This document shows, piece after piece, positions 26,291-36,055 of a stretch of 64,000 nucleotides of DNA. The notes beneath the pieces are model-generated. The model did no database searches and was not told the DNA's origin. It was given only the letters and a program-made list of their open reading frames with translations. Position numbers and translations under genes: made by a program. This stretch comes from Ruegeria sp. HKCCD4315 (GTDB lineage Bacteria; Pseudomonadota; Alphaproteobacteria; Rhodobacterales; Rhodobacteraceae). Location: the NCBI RefSeq assembly GCF_013112245.1, contig NZ_WVRN01000001.1, forward strand, positions 872,501 to 936,500. Direction: 5' to 3'. The number at the start of each line of letters is the position of its first letter. Within the stretch, counting starts at the first letter, position 1.

Positions 26291-26752
26291 ATGAAACAAA
26301 CGCTGCTGCGTCTTGAAGATCTTAACGCTGCGGAACAGCCCGTTTTGCAGCAGGCCGCTGCACTGTGTTACCGGATCAAGAACAACCGGCCCGAGGTGTT
26401 GCTGATCACAACACGCAAGGCGCAGCATTGGATTATTCCCAAAGGCTGGTTCATCCCGGGTTTGTCCCCGGCTGAAACGGCCTTGCAGGAGGCGTGGGAA
26501 GAAGCAGGAGTCTCCGGTCAAAGCAGCGGGGTTCGACAGGGGCAGTTTCTTCATCACAAACACCAGCCGAATCGACCGCCCGTGTTGATTCTGGTGGATG
26601 TGTTCCCGGTTCACGTGCGGTCCATTTCGCAGGAATTCCCGGAACAAGGGATGCGCAAGCGCAAGTGGTACCCGCTCAAAAAGGCAGCTCTTAAGGTGCA
26701 TTCACCCGGACTGTCCAATCTGTTACGAGACTTTAAGCCATACGCACATTAA
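26291..26752 (+). CDS. Nudix hydrolase, PKGW type
   Basis: The 153-residue protein (start MKQTLLRLEDLNAAEQP) has a Nudix core: LLITTRKAQHWIIPKGW followed by the box ETALQEAWEEAGV, in which the catalytic EE pair is kept and the usual Arg is Gln. The PKGW form is typical of alphaproteobacterial relatives of diphosphoinositol-polyphosphate phosphohydrolase. It is strikingly similar to the second Nudix gene at 62874-63350. The frame is open back to 26240, but the ATG at 26291 has AAGGA upstream. The substrate is unknown. Confidence 0.9.
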   Translation: MKQTLLRLEDLNAAEQPVLQQAAALCYRIKNNRPEVLLITTRKAQHWIIPKGWFIPGLSPAETALQEAWEEAGVSGQSSGVRQGQFLHHKHQPNRPPVLILVDVFPVHVRSISQEFPEQGMRKRKWYPLKKAALKVHSPGLSNLLRDFKPYAH

Positions 26753-26824
26753 GATCAGGCCCGAGAGGCTTGCTATTGTCATTTTGGTCGGTATCTATTC
26801 GCCAATCGATTTTTTGGACTGAAC

Positions 26825-27280
26825 ATGATTCAATACGCGTTGAAATGCAGTGAAGGCCACACGTTCGACAGTTGGTTCCAATCCGCCGAAGCCTACGACA
26901 AACTGGCTGCGGCAGGGATGGTAACCTGCGCGGTCTGCGGATGTGAGCGGGTTGAAAAGGCGATCATGACGCCACGCGTTCGTCCGGCGCGAAACGCGCA
27001 ACCGAAACTTCAGCCAGCGCCTGCTGCGGAAGAGAAAATCGATGTTGCCACCCCGTCGCCGGAAATTGAGAAGGTTTTGGCCGAGATGCGGCGGCATGTC
27101 GAAGAAAACTCGGATTACGTAGGCAAGGATTTTGCCAGCGAGGCGCGCAAGATCCATCTGGGCGAGGCCCCGGATCGCGCCATATACGGAGAGGCCAAGC
27201 CAGACGAGGCCAAATCGCTTATCGAAGATGGCGTGCCGGTCGCTCCGTTGCCCTTTGTCCCCAGCAGAAAGACGAACTGA
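26825..27280 (+). CDS. DUF1178 family protein
   Basis: The 151-residue protein starts MIQYALKCSEGHTFDSWFQS and has a putative metal-binding knuckle formed by Cys8/His12 and the CAVCGCE pair near residue 38. The rest is a charged linker and an alpha-helical tail (RRHVEENSDYVGKDFASEAR) followed by APDRAIYGEA, which is the family hallmark. The family is widespread in alpha- and betaproteobacteria and has no known function. It is followed by the SDR gene after 3 bases, so the two form an operon. Confidence 0.92.
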   Translation: MIQYALKCSEGHTFDSWFQSAEAYDKLAAAGMVTCAVCGCERVEKAIMTPRVRPARNAQPKLQPAPAAEEKIDVATPSPEIEKVLAEMRRHVEENSDYVGKDFASEARKIHLGEAPDRAIYGEAKPDEAKSLIEDGVPVAPLPFVPSRKTN

Positions 27281-27283
27281 CAC

Positions 27284-27922
27284 ATGCACGTCGTGATCAC
27301 CGGCGCCAATCGCGGCATCGGACGCGCTCTGTCTCAGCGCTACAGCGACAGGGGCGAAGCTGTTACCGGAACGTCGCGCGACGACAGCGCGCAATTGCGT
27401 CTGGACGTAACGGATCCGGTGCAGCAAGCGGCAATGGCTGAACGGTTGAAGGATCAGCCCATTGACCTTTTGATCTGCAATGCAGGCGTGTATCTGGACA
27501 AGGGCCACACGATCAACGACTACCCGGTCGACATGTGGGCGCAAAGCTTTGCGACCAACGTTACCGGAGTGTTCCTGACCATTCAGGCCCTATTGCCCAA
27601 TCTTCGCGCGTCAGGCGGCAAGGTGGCGATCCTGTCGTCGCAAATGGCCTCGCATACCCGCGCGCCGGGTGGCAGCTATATTTACCGCGCGTCCAAGGCG
27701 GCGGTGTTGAACTTGGGTCGCAACCTGGCGACAGACCTCAAGCAAGACGGTATTGCCGTTGGTATCTATCACCCGGGCTGGGTTCAAACCGATATGGGCG
27801 GTGTCGCGGCTGACATTCATGTCGACCAGGCCGTGTCCGGCCTGATGGACCGTTTTGATGACTTGTCACTGTCCACCTCAGGTTGTTTTGAAACCTATGA
27901 CGGGCAGCCGCACGCTTACTGA
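27284..27922 (+). CDS. Short-chain dehydrogenase/reductase
   Basis: The 212-residue protein is a classical small SDR. The cofactor loop is TGANRGIGRAL at the N-terminus, NAG occurs near residue 67, and the catalytic Tyr-x-x-x-Lys is YRASK near residue 131, with the catalytic Ser in ILSSQM about 20 residues before. It resembles the C-factor/sniffer-like SDRs. NAD(P)H preference and substrate are not decidable. It starts 3 bases after the DUF1178 gene. Confidence 0.93.
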   Translation: MHVVITGANRGIGRALSQRYSDRGEAVTGTSRDDSAQLRLDVTDPVQQAAMAERLKDQPIDLLICNAGVYLDKGHTINDYPVDMWAQSFATNVTGVFLTIQALLPNLRASGGKVAILSSQMASHTRAPGGSYIYRASKAAVLNLGRNLATDLKQDGIAVGIYHPGWVQTDMGGVAADIHVDQAVSGLMDRFDDLSLSTSGCFETYDGQPHAY

Positions 27923-28272
27923 GCAGCCAGTGCGGCCTTGGGGATCTCGTAGACCTCGCCTGGATCGATATAGATCACCATCAGATCGCCACGCGTTTCA
28001 TAAGACATTTTCGAGGTTGAGCTGCTGGATTCAGGTACGCCATCTTTGAAATAAATATTGCGCACTTGTCCGCCGCCCAAACCGACTGCAAGCGTTATTG
28101 TGCCGTCATCGTGGCGGCGCAGCTCTGCATTACAGCTTTGCAGCGGATCACCTGCATTGGCTGCGCAGGGCACAGTCCCCAATGCGTTCTGGCCATCAGT
28201 CCCCGCGACGCTTGCGACTTGGGCCAGGGCAGGCGATGAAAGGAGAGCAACTGCAAGGACTAGGCGAAACAT
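27916..28272 (-). CDS. Small exported protein of unknown function
   Basis: The 118-residue precursor has a signal peptide (MFRLVLAVALLSSPALAQ). The mature part has two cysteines (CAANAGDPLQSCNAELRRHD) that may form a disulfide and ends in a beta-rich segment with MVIYIDPGEVYEIP. I do not recognise a named family. Its stop overlaps the end of the convergent SDR gene by 7 bases. No partner gene is evident. Confidence 0.78.
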   Translation of the reverse strand: MFRLVLAVALLSSPALAQVASVAGTDGQNALGTVPCAANAGDPLQSCNAELRRHDDGTITLAVGLGGGQVRNIYFKDGVPESSSSTSKMSYETRGDLMVIYIDPGEVYEIPKAALAAQ

Positions 28273-28437
28273 GTAGAACCTCTTGATTTGGTTGTTGTCC
28301 TTAGGCTGACACCACGCCCTTACAAAGTAAAGCGGCCCTGCGCCGCAGGCAGACGCCTTTTGCGCCCTTGCTCTTGGGATGTCCCTCGCATATGAGGCAC
28401 GGAACCTCTAATCCACGGCGCGGAGACTTTTGCCCCC

Positions 28438-29676
28438 ATGCCCTTACTCGTTATGAAATTCGGTGGCACATCTGTCGCCAATCTGGACCGCATCCGCCGT
28501 GCCGCCAAGCGCATTGGTGTTGAAGTTGCCAAAGGTTATGACGTAATCGTCATCGTCTCGGCCATGTCCGGCAAAACCAACGAGCTGGTGGGCTGGGTGA
28601 ATGAGACATCGCCCCTGTTTGACGCGCGTGAATACGATGCTGTTGTGTCTTCGGGTGAAAACGTCACTGCTGGTCTGATGGCGCTGACCTTGCAGGAAAT
28701 GGATATTCCCGCCCGCAGTTGGCAGGGCTGGCAGGTGCCGCTGCTGACCACCAGCGCCCACAGCCAGGCCCGGATCGAAGAGATCCCGACCGAGAACCTG
28801 AACCAGAAGTTCGGGGAAGGCATGAAAGTTGCTGTTGTTGCGGGCTTCCAGGGTCTTAGTCCCGAGGGTCGTATCACCACGTTGGGTCGCGGCGGCTCGG
28901 ACACCACAGCCGTGGCTTTCGCAGCGGCGTTCGGTGCCGAGCGCTGTGACATCTACACAGATGTGGATGGGGTCTACACCACCGATCCACGCATCTGCGA
29001 AAAGGCGCGCAAGCTGGACCGCATTTCGTTCGAAGAAATGCTTGAACTGGCATCGCTGGGTGCGAAAGTGCTGCAAACCCGCTCGGTCGAGCTGGCGATG
29101 CGCTATAAAGTGAAACTGCGCGTTCTCTCAAGTTTCGAAGAACAATCCGACGAGGCCGGTACTTTGGTCTGCGACGAGGAGGATATCATGGAATCCAATG
29201 TTGTGGCCGGTGTGGCCTATTCCCGTGACGAAGCCAAGATGACCGTTGTATCCGTGGCCGACCGCCCTGGTATCGCCTCGATCATCTTCACTGCGCTCAG
29301 CGACGAGGGTGTGAATGTGGACATGATCGTTCAGAACATCTCGGACGAGGGCCGCACGGATATGACATTCTCCTGCCCGACCGATCAGGTGGCACGCGCA
29401 GAAAAAGCGTTGCTTGCGATCAAAGATGCGGGCGAGTTGAACTATGCTGAGCTGGTCGCCGACAATGACGTCTGCAAGGTCTCGGTTGTGGGAATCGGCA
29501 TGCGCTCGCAGTCGGGTGTTGCGGCCAAAATGTTCAAGGTGCTCTCGGATGAGGGGATCAATATCAAGGTCATTACAACCTCTGAGATCAAAATTTCCGT
29601 TCTGGTCGACAGGAAATACATGGAACTTGCTGTTCAGGCGCTGCATGATGCCTTTGAACTGGACAAGGCGGCCTGA
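28438..29676 (+). CDS. lysC: Aspartate kinase
   Basis: LysC phosphorylates aspartate, the first step to lysine, threonine and methionine. The 412-residue protein starts MPLLVMKFGGTSVANLDRI (KFGGTS motif) and has GRGGSDTTAVAFAAAF near residue 150. The regulatory C-terminus carries two ACT domains (about residues 265-335 and 345-412, the latter with VSVVGIGMRSQSGVAAKMF), so it should be feedback-controlled by pathway amino acids. ThrC, a later enzyme of the threonine branch, is also in this window (11141-12529). Confidence 0.97.
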   Translation: MPLLVMKFGGTSVANLDRIRRAAKRIGVEVAKGYDVIVIVSAMSGKTNELVGWVNETSPLFDAREYDAVVSSGENVTAGLMALTLQEMDIPARSWQGWQVPLLTTSAHSQARIEEIPTENLNQKFGEGMKVAVVAGFQGLSPEGRITTLGRGGSDTTAVAFAAAFGAERCDIYTDVDGVYTTDPRICEKARKLDRISFEEMLELASLGAKVLQTRSVELAMRYKVKLRVLSSFEEQSDEAGTLVCDEEDIMESNVVAGVAYSRDEAKMTVVSVADRPGIASIIFTALSDEGVNVDMIVQNISDEGRTDMTFSCPTDQVARAEKALLAIKDAGELNYAELVADNDVCKVSVVGIGMRSQSGVAAKMFKVLSDEGINIKVITTSEIKISVLVDRKYMELAVQALHDAFELDKAA

Positions 29677-29722
29677 GCTTTTCAGCCAAGGGTCTCGCCT
29701 GACACACTAAACTGGGTGGGCC

Positions 29723-31966
29723 ATGGCGGACGGCACCGAAACAGAATCCCGTAAGCTGCTGCGGCGGTTGCGCGAAGAAATGGCGAGCGAAGCCGCCGGT
29801 CAGGAACGCCTTGACCGGATTACCCACCTGATTGCTGACAGCATCCGGGCCGAGGTGTGCTCGGTCTACCTGTTCCGCGATGAAGAGACGCTGGAGCTGT
29901 GCGCGACCGAAGGTCTCTCACCTGAATCGGTTCATAAAACGCGGATGCGCATGGGCGAAGGTCTTGTGGGGCGCGTCGCCAAGTTCGGAAAAATCGTGAA
30001 TACGGCGGATGCACCGTCCGAAAAGGGATTCCGGTACATGCCGGAAACCGGCGAGGAACGGTATTCGTCCTTCCTGGGCGTCCCGGTTCAGCGCCTAGGG
30101 GAAAAGCTGGGCGTTTTGGTGGTCCAGTCTCGTGAAGCGCGCGAATTTTCCGCCGACGAAGTGTATGCTTTGGAAGTGGTTGCTATGGTTCTGGCCGAAA
30201 TGGCCGAGCTTGGTGCTTTTGTGGGCGAGGGCGCGGCACTGTCACCGTTGCACCAGCAATCGGTTCTGCTGCGTGGTGGTCAAGCACAGGAAGGGTCTGC
30301 GGAAGGACATGTCTGGCTTCATGAGCCCCGCGTCGTTGTCACAAACCCGATTGCCGAAGACCCCCACCGAGAGCGTGAGCGGCTGGTCGAAGCGGTCGAC
30401 GAACTGCGTGTCGGTGTCGACAAGATGCTCGAGATTTCTCAGAACGGCGACACCGAACAGCTTAAAGTGCTGGAAGCCTATCGCATGTTTGCCAATTCCA
30501 AGGGCTGGATGCGCCGGATGGAAGAGGACATTGCACTTGGCCTCAGCGCCGAAGCTGCAGTCGAGAAAGAGCAATCGCAAGCGCGGGCGCGCATGGGGCA
30601 GGTCACGGACCCCTATCTGCGCGAACGACTGGCGGATCTGGATGACCTCAGCAACCGCCTGCTGCGCATTCTGACCGGGCAGGGCAAGACCGACAGTGCC
30701 GATTTGCCACCTGATCCGATCCTGATCGCCCGCAATATCGGCCCCGGAGACCTGTTGGAATACGGACGGGCGCTGAAAGGGATCGTGCTCGAGGAAGGCT
30801 CGGTCGGCAGTCATGCAACCATCGTGGCGCGGGCACTGGCGATTCCGCTTGTGGTGCATGTGGGTCGGATTACGACCGAAGCGTTGAACGGTGATCATAT
30901 TCTGGTCGATGGGGATCAGGGCGTTGTGCATTTGCGCCCCGAAGATACCGTGGTCAGTGCCTTTCGTGACAAGATCGCCATGCAGGCCAAGGCGCAGGAA
31001 CGCTATGCCTCGATCCGAGAAACCCCGTGTGTTTCCCGTGATGGCGCGCGCATCAATCTGGTGATGAATGCGGGTCTGATGGCTGACCTGCCGTCGCTGG
31101 GTACGTCGGGCGCAGAAGGCGTGGGCCTGTTCCGCACGGAACTGCAATTCCTGATCCGTAACAAGATGCCAAAGCGTTCCGAGCTTGTCACGCAATATCA
31201 ACGTGTTCTGGACGCGGCAGGCGACAAACGGGTGGTGTTCCGCACCCTCGATATCGGGTCGGACAAAGTGTTGCCCTACATGAAACACGTGGCCGAACCA
31301 AACCCTGCGCTGGGCTGGCGCGCCATTCGCGTGGGCCTGGACAAACGCGGCGTTATGCGGATGCAGTTGCAAGCGCTTCTGCGGGCTGCAAATGGTCGTC
31401 CGCTGACCATCATGTTCCCCTTTGTCGCGCAGGCCGACGAGTTCCGCGAAGCCCGGTGGGAGGTGAACAAAACCATCGAGCGTGAGAAACGGTTGGGCCA
31501 CGTCCTGCCGGAAATGCTTGAGGTCGGCGCGATGCTGGAAACGCCATCGCTGGCTTTTGCCCCCCAGAAGTTCTTTGACGAGGTGGATTTCATCTCGATC
31601 GGCGGCAATGACCTCAAACAGTTTTTCTTCGCGGCCGACCGTGAAAACGAGCTGGTCCGCCGGCGATATGACACGCTAAATGTCAGTTTCCTGAGTTTGA
31701 TGGAGCGGATTGTCGAGCGCTGCGATATATCGGACACCCCCCTCAGCTTCTGTGGCGAAGACGCAGGCCGCCCGGTAGAGGCTCTGTGTCTGGCGGCGAT
31801 TGGCATACGGACATTGTCGATGCGTCCAGCCTCAATTGGCCCGGTTAAAAGCCTGTTGTTGCGCTGTGACCTGTCGGAGGTGCGTAAAATCATTGCCGAC
31901 GCCCGCCATCGCGGCGAGCAAAGCGTGCGCCCGGCTGTGATGGAATGGTTGCGCAATCAGGGGTAG
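29723..31966 (+). CDS. ptsP: Phosphoenolpyruvate-protein phosphotransferase PtsP (EI-Ntr)
   Basis: PtsP is enzyme I of the nitrogen PTS: it takes phosphate from PEP and passes it to NPr. The 747-residue protein has an N-terminal GAF domain (about 15-165), the phosphohistidine domain with GSVGSHATIVARALAIPLV (His364), and the C-terminal PEP-binding barrel with GLFRTELQFL and the catalytic Cys677 in LSFCGEDAGRP. It follows lysC by 46 bases; lysC-ptsP is a conserved pair in alphaproteobacteria. NPr and EIIA-Ntr genes are not in the window. Confidence 0.96.
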   Translation: MADGTETESRKLLRRLREEMASEAAGQERLDRITHLIADSIRAEVCSVYLFRDEETLELCATEGLSPESVHKTRMRMGEGLVGRVAKFGKIVNTADAPSEKGFRYMPETGEERYSSFLGVPVQRLGEKLGVLVVQSREAREFSADEVYALEVVAMVLAEMAELGAFVGEGAALSPLHQQSVLLRGGQAQEGSAEGHVWLHEPRVVVTNPIAEDPHRERERLVEAVDELRVGVDKMLEISQNGDTEQLKVLEAYRMFANSKGWMRRMEEDIALGLSAEAAVEKEQSQARARMGQVTDPYLRERLADLDDLSNRLLRILTGQGKTDSADLPPDPILIARNIGPGDLLEYGRALKGIVLEEGSVGSHATIVARALAIPLVVHVGRITTEALNGDHILVDGDQGVVHLRPEDTVVSAFRDKIAMQAKAQERYASIRETPCVSRDGARINLVMNAGLMADLPSLGTSGAEGVGLFRTELQFLIRNKMPKRSELVTQYQRVLDAAGDKRVVFRTLDIGSDKVLPYMKHVAEPNPALGWRAIRVGLDKRGVMRMQLQALLRAANGRPLTIMFPFVAQADEFREARWEVNKTIEREKRLGHVLPEMLEVGAMLETPSLAFAPQKFFDEVDFISIGGNDLKQFFFAADRENELVRRRYDTLNVSFLSLMERIVERCDISDTPLSFCGEDAGRPVEALCLAAIGIRTLSMRPASIGPVKSLLLRCDLSEVRKIIADARHRGEQSVRPAVMEWLRNQG

Positions 31967-31998
31967 GGCGCAAAACGATCCAGTTTGGGAAACTCTGC

Positions 31999-32027
31999 TT
32001 GATTTTTTTGCTGGAGCTTTCTATTTG
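31999..32027 (+). promoter_or_regulatory. Candidate sigma-70-type promoter of zwf-edd-eda
   Basis: TTGATT (31999-32004) and TATTTG (32022-32027) are separated by 17 bases, which predicts a start near 32034. The LacI-type palindrome at 32036-32049 would then lie directly over the first transcribed bases, a classical repressor position. The call is by pattern; an alternative -35 (TTGACT, 32025-32030) has no good -10. Confidence 0.5.
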
Positions 32028-32035
32028 ACTGGCAA

Positions 32036-32049
32036 TGTTAGCGATAACA
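32036..32049. promoter_or_regulatory. LacI-family operator-like palindrome upstream of zwf
   Basis: TGTTAGCGATAACA is an even palindrome with a central CG and one mismatched base pair, very close to the LacI-family consensus TGTTAGCGCTAACA. It lies 66 bases before the zwf ATG. A sugar-responsive LacI repressor of the Entner-Doudoroff genes is inferred; no such regulator gene is in the window. Confidence 0.6.
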
Positions 32050-32114
32050 GTCTTTGTATTGTGCGGTTTCGTGCCATGCGAGGTTGATATCGGCACACTC
32101 AGAAGGAGCCCGTG

Positions 32115-33560
32115 ATGGTTTCACGCGTAATTCCGGTAGAACCATTTGATCTGGTGCTGTTTGGGGCGACCGGCGATCTGGCGCAACGCAAGATCCTGCC
32201 GGGCCTGTGCCATCGTTTTGCGATTGGTCAAATGCCCGAGGGCGCGCGTATCATCGGCACGGCGCGGTCAGAGATCGACAGCGACGGGTTCCGCGATCAG
32301 GTCCGCGCCTCGATGCAGAAATTTGCACCAGACTTTTCGTCCGAGACGCTGGATCGGTTTCTGGCACATGTCGAATATGTGCCTGTGGACGCTTTGGGTG
32401 AAGCCGGGTGGCCCGATCTAAAAAAGCTGGTGCGTGATGATGTTGTGCGGGCCTTTTATCTTTCCGTTGGGCCAAGTCTGTTTGCTGGCATTGCGCAGCG
32501 CTTGCATGACACTGGCTTGGCGACACCCGACAGTCGCATCGTCGTCGAAAAGCCGTTTGGTCATGATCTGGCCTCGGCTAAGGCACTTAACGAGGGTTTG
32601 CGCGCCTGTTTCGAAGAGCATCAGATTTATCGGATCGACCATTATCTGGGCAAGGAAACCGTGCAGAACCTGATGGCGCTGCGCTTTGCGAACTCGCTGT
32701 TCGAGCCGCTTTGGAATTCCACCCATGTCGATCACGTTCAGATCACCGTGGCCGAGACCGTGGGCGTCGAAGGGCGCGGGGCCTATTACGATCAATCCGG
32801 TGCAATGCGGGACATGATCCAGAACCATCTGGTGCAATTGCTGTGCCTTACAGCGATGGAGCCGCCTTCGAAATACGCACCAAACGCCGTGCGTGACGAA
32901 AAGGTCAAAGTCATCGAAGCGCTGGAGCCGGTCGAGCCCAAGGATATCGCACGTGGCCAATACCGGGCGGACAAGGGTGAAGGCGGCTATGTCGATCATG
33001 TCGGCAACCCCGCCAGTCGAACCGAAAGCTTCATTGCCCTAAAGGTTCATATTGGTAACTGGCGTTGGGCGGGTGTGCCTTTCTATCTGCGCACCGGCAA
33101 ACGTCTGCGCGCGCGCGAATCCGAGATTGCGGTGTTCTTCCGGGATCCGCCACATACCATTTTCCCCAATGTCGGCCCCCTGCACGGAAACGTGCTTGTA
33201 ATCCGTCTGCAACCCGACGAAGGCATTACCCTGCGCACCACGATCAAGGATCCGGGTCCCGGTGGGTTCCGCCTGTCGGACGTGGCACTGGACATGAGCT
33301 TTGCCGATGCGCTTGGCGCCGAAGCGCAAGCCCCAGATGCCTATGAGCGGCTGATCATGGATGTCATCCGAGGCGATCAGACGCTGTTCATGCGTGGCGA
33401 CGAGGCCGAGGCCGCTTGGGCCTGGGTCGATCCCATCATTCAGGGCTGGGAACAGCGCGGAGACCGCCCGTCTCGCTACGATCAGGGCAGTTCCGGCCCC
33501 GAAGAAGCACTGATGCTGATGCATCGCGATGGACGCCGCTGGCGTCAGATCGGAGGGTAA
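32115..33560 (+). CDS. zwf: Glucose-6-phosphate 1-dehydrogenase
   Basis: Zwf oxidises glucose-6-phosphate to 6-phosphogluconolactone. The 481-residue protein has the NADP-binding [15 protein letters not shown] at the N-terminus, the active-site [13 protein letters not shown] near residue 175 and YIxPF-type middle regions typical of the family. The ATG at 32115 lies 6 bases after AAGGAG; a GTG one codon earlier is in frame. It is the first gene of zwf-edd-eda, the Entner-Doudoroff operon; 6-phosphogluconolactonase is not adjacent. Confidence 0.97.
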   Translation: MVSRVIPVEPFDLVLFGATGDLAQRKILPGLCHRFAIGQMPEGARIIGTARSEIDSDGFRDQVRASMQKFAPDFSSETLDRFLAHVEYVPVDALGEAGWPDLKKLVRDDVVRAFYLSVGPSLFAGIAQRLHDTGLATPDSRIVVEKPFGHDLASAKALNEGLRACFEEHQIYRIDHYLGKETVQNLMALRFANSLFEPLWNSTHVDHVQITVAETVGVEGRGAYYDQSGAMRDMIQNHLVQLLCLTAMEPPSKYAPNAVRDEKVKVIEALEPVEPKDIARGQYRADKGEGGYVDHVGNPASRTESFIALKVHIGNWRWAGVPFYLRTGKRLRARESEIAVFFRDPPHTIFPNVGPLHGNVLVIRLQPDEGITLRTTIKDPGPGGFRLSDVALDMSFADALGAEAQAPDAYERLIMDVIRGDQTLFMRGDEAEAAWAWVDPIIQGWEQRGDRPSRYDQGSSGPEEALMLMHRDGRRWRQIGG

Positions 33561-33562
33561 TC

Positions 33563-35368
33563 ATGGTACATTCAGTTATTGCCGACGTCACAAAACGGAT
33601 CATAGACCGCAGCGCCGATCTGCGCGGTCCGCATCTGGAACGTATGGAACAGGCCAAATCCAAGGGCCCGGCCCGCGCGCATTTGTCTTGCAGCGGTCAG
33701 GCTCATGCTTACGCAGGCGCCGGGGACGACCAGCAGTCCATGGCAACCAGTATGGCAGGCAATCTGGGAATTGTCACCGCCTATAACGACATGCTGTCGG
33801 CGCATCAGCCGTTTGAGCGTTATCCCGAACTGATCCGTCAGGCGATCCGCGCCGCAGGCGGCACCGCGCAGGTCGCAGGTGGGGTTCCGGCGATGTGCGA
33901 TGGCGTCACGCAAGGTGAGGCGGGGATGGAGCTGTCGCTGTTCTCACGCGACGTGATCGCATTGGCGACCGGGGTTGCCCTTAGTCACAACACGTATGAC
34001 GCCGCGGTCTTCCTTGGGGTCTGCGACAAGATCGTCCCCGGACTGATCATCGGCGCGCAGGCTTTTGGCCACCTGCCAGCCGTTTTCCTGCCCGCAGGTC
34101 CGATGACCAGCGGGTTGCCGAACGACGAAAAAGCCAAGGTCCGCCAACAATTCGCGGCCGGAGAGGTGGGTCGCGATGCGCTCATGAAGGCGGAAATGGC
34201 CGCGTATCATGGCCCCGGCACCTGCACCTTTTATGGCACGGCCAACACGAACCAGATGCTGATGGAGTTCATGGGCCTGCACCTGCCGGGCTCTAGCTTT
34301 GTCAACCCAAACACGCCCTTGCGTGATGCCCTGACCGAGGAAGGTGCGCGCCGCGCCCTGTCTCTCAGCGCGCTAGGCAACCACTACACACCTGTGTGCC
34401 AGATCCTTGACGAACGTGCCTTTGTGAACGGCATCGTGGGTCTGATGGCAACAGGTGGATCGACCAACCTGCTGATCCACCTGATCGCTATGGCGCGGGC
34501 AGGCGGTATCGTTTTGGATTGGGAAGATTTTTCCGAAATCTCTGCCGTGGTGCCTTTGGTTGCGCGGGTTTATCCCAACGGTCTGGCTGACGTGAACCAC
34601 TACCATGCCGCTGGAGGGCTTGGGTATACCATCGGCACTCTGCTTGAGAACGGTCTACTACACCCCGATACTCTGACCGTGGCAGGACAGGGCCTGCACA
34701 ATTACACCAAGGAACCCAAACTGATGGACGGAGACCTTGTCTGGCACGACGGGACCGACCACAGCCTGAACGAAAAGATTTTGCGCCCGGCCAATGATCC
34801 GTTCCAACCAACCGGAGGTCTGTCGCGCCTGACGGGCAACTTGGGCACCGGTGTTATGAAGGTTTCAGCCGTTGCCCCCGAACATCAGGTGGTCGAAGCA
34901 CCTGTACGTGTGTTCCATGATCAGGATGACGTCAAAGCGGCCTTCAAGGCCGGAGAATTCACGGATGACGTAATCGTTGTCGTGCGTTTCCAAGGCCCAA
35001 AGGCGAACGGGATGCCCGAGCTTCATTCGCTGACTCCTATTCTGTCGATCCTGCAAGGCCGGGGTCAAAAGGTGGCGCTTGTCACTGATGGCCGTATGTC
35101 CGGTGCGTCGGGCAAAGTTCCCGCAGCCATCCATGTCTGTCCTGAGGCGCTGGACGGTGGTGCCATTGCGCGCCTGCAGGATGGCGACATTCTGCGTGTT
35201 GATGCGGTGCAGGGTCAGTTGGAAATCCTGACCGAAGGCGTGCTGGACCGCCCCGTTGCCACCGTCGACCTGTCAGCAAATCAACACGGTGTCGGGCGTG
35301 ACCTTTTTGGTGCGTTCCGGCTGAATGTCGGATCTGCCGACACAGGCGCAAGCATATTCGGAGCATAA
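33563..35368 (+). CDS. edd: 6-phosphogluconate dehydratase
   Basis: Edd dehydrates 6-phosphogluconate to KDPG and belongs to the IlvD/Edd Fe-S dehydratases. The 601-residue protein starts [20 protein letters not shown], 2 bases after the zwf stop. Family motifs are [39 protein letters not shown] (Cys ligand), [11 protein letters not shown] (Cys ligand), [20 protein letters not shown] and the C-terminal [19 protein letters not shown]. The gene continues directly into eda. An apparent longer frame back to 33416 overlaps zwf and is not used. Confidence 0.97.
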   Translation: MVHSVIADVTKRIIDRSADLRGPHLERMEQAKSKGPARAHLSCSGQAHAYAGAGDDQQSMATSMAGNLGIVTAYNDMLSAHQPFERYPELIRQAIRAAGGTAQVAGGVPAMCDGVTQGEAGMELSLFSRDVIALATGVALSHNTYDAAVFLGVCDKIVPGLIIGAQAFGHLPAVFLPAGPMTSGLPNDEKAKVRQQFAAGEVGRDALMKAEMAAYHGPGTCTFYGTANTNQMLMEFMGLHLPGSSFVNPNTPLRDALTEEGARRALSLSALGNHYTPVCQILDERAFVNGIVGLMATGGSTNLLIHLIAMARAGGIVLDWEDFSEISAVVPLVARVYPNGLADVNHYHAAGGLGYTIGTLLENGLLHPDTLTVAGQGLHNYTKEPKLMDGDLVWHDGTDHSLNEKILRPANDPFQPTGGLSRLTGNLGTGVMKVSAVAPEHQVVEAPVRVFHDQDDVKAAFKAGEFTDDVIVVVRFQGPKANGMPELHSLTPILSILQGRGQKVALVTDGRMSGASGKVPAAIHVCPEALDGGAIARLQDGDILRVDAVQGQLEILTEGVLDRPVATVDLSANQHGVGRDLFGAFRLNVGSADTGASIFGA

Positions 35369-35371
35369 GTG

Positions 35372-36004
35372 ATGACGAAATCCCAACGCACCCGCGAAAT
35401 CTGCGCTCTTGCGCCTATTGTGCCTGTCCTGGTCGTCGACGACGCAGCGCATGCGCGCCCTTTGGCTGAAGCGCTGGTCGCTGGAGGCTTACCCGCGCTT
35501 GAAGTCACATTGCGCACACCGGCTGCCTTGGATGCAATCCGGGCCATGGCTGAAGTGCCCGGCGGTGTTGTAGGCGCAGGTACGCTGGTCACACCCGAGG
35601 ATGTACGTGCGGCCAAAGAAGCGGGTGCTCAGTTTGGTGTCTCTCCGGGCGCAACTGACGCGCTGATCGCAGCGTGCGAGGCAGAGGGCCTGCCGCTGTT
35701 GCCCGGCGCTGCCACAGCAACCGAAGCGATGGAGTTGTTGGGAAAAGGCTACGACATGCTGAAATTCTTCCCGGCCGAGGCTTCGGGCGGGGCACCGGCA
35801 TTGAAAGCAATCGGTGCGCCTCTGCCGCAGATCAGTTTCTGCCCTACAGGTGGTGTGTCCCCTTCTAACGCCCGCGATTACCTGACATTGTCCAACGTGG
35901 TCTGTGCTGGCGGCAGCTGGGTCGCGCCAAAGGATCTGGTCAAAGCCGGGGATTGGGCGGGTATCGAAGCGCTGGCGAGCGAAGCCTCGAAGCTGATGGA
36001 TTGA
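35372..36004 (+). CDS. eda: KDPG aldolase (2-dehydro-3-deoxy-phosphogluconate aldolase)
   Basis: Eda cleaves KDPG into pyruvate and glyceraldehyde-3-phosphate, closing the Entner-Doudoroff pathway. The 210-residue protein has PIVPVLVV at the N-terminus, GLPALEVTLRTPAAL (catalytic Glu), VGAGTL and the Schiff-base lysine Lys131 in DMLKFFPAE. The ATG at 35372 is 3 bases past the edd stop; the GTG directly before it is in frame. Roseobacters use this route as their main glycolytic path. Confidence 0.96.
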   Translation: MTKSQRTREICALAPIVPVLVVDDAAHARPLAEALVAGGLPALEVTLRTPAALDAIRAMAEVPGGVVGAGTLVTPEDVRAAKEAGAQFGVSPGATDALIAACEAEGLPLLPGAATATEAMELLGKGYDMLKFFPAEASGGAPALKAIGAPLPQISFCPTGGVSPSNARDYLTLSNVVCAGGSWVAPKDLVKAGDWAGIEALASEASKLMD

Positions 36005-36055
36005 CGCCGCCAAAACCCTTGCTAGGGTGTGCATCAATTCAGACAGGTTGATCTT

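Noticed and set aside
28273..28437. Riboswitch or leader peptide before lysC.
   Set aside because: Only a short CCTGC/GCAGG hairpin is visible; no lysine-riboswitch features and no run of Lys or Thr codons in a small frame.
30242..31501. Antisense frame of 419 codons opposite ptsP.
   Set aside because: ptsP is continuous with all catalytic residues; the antisense product looks random.
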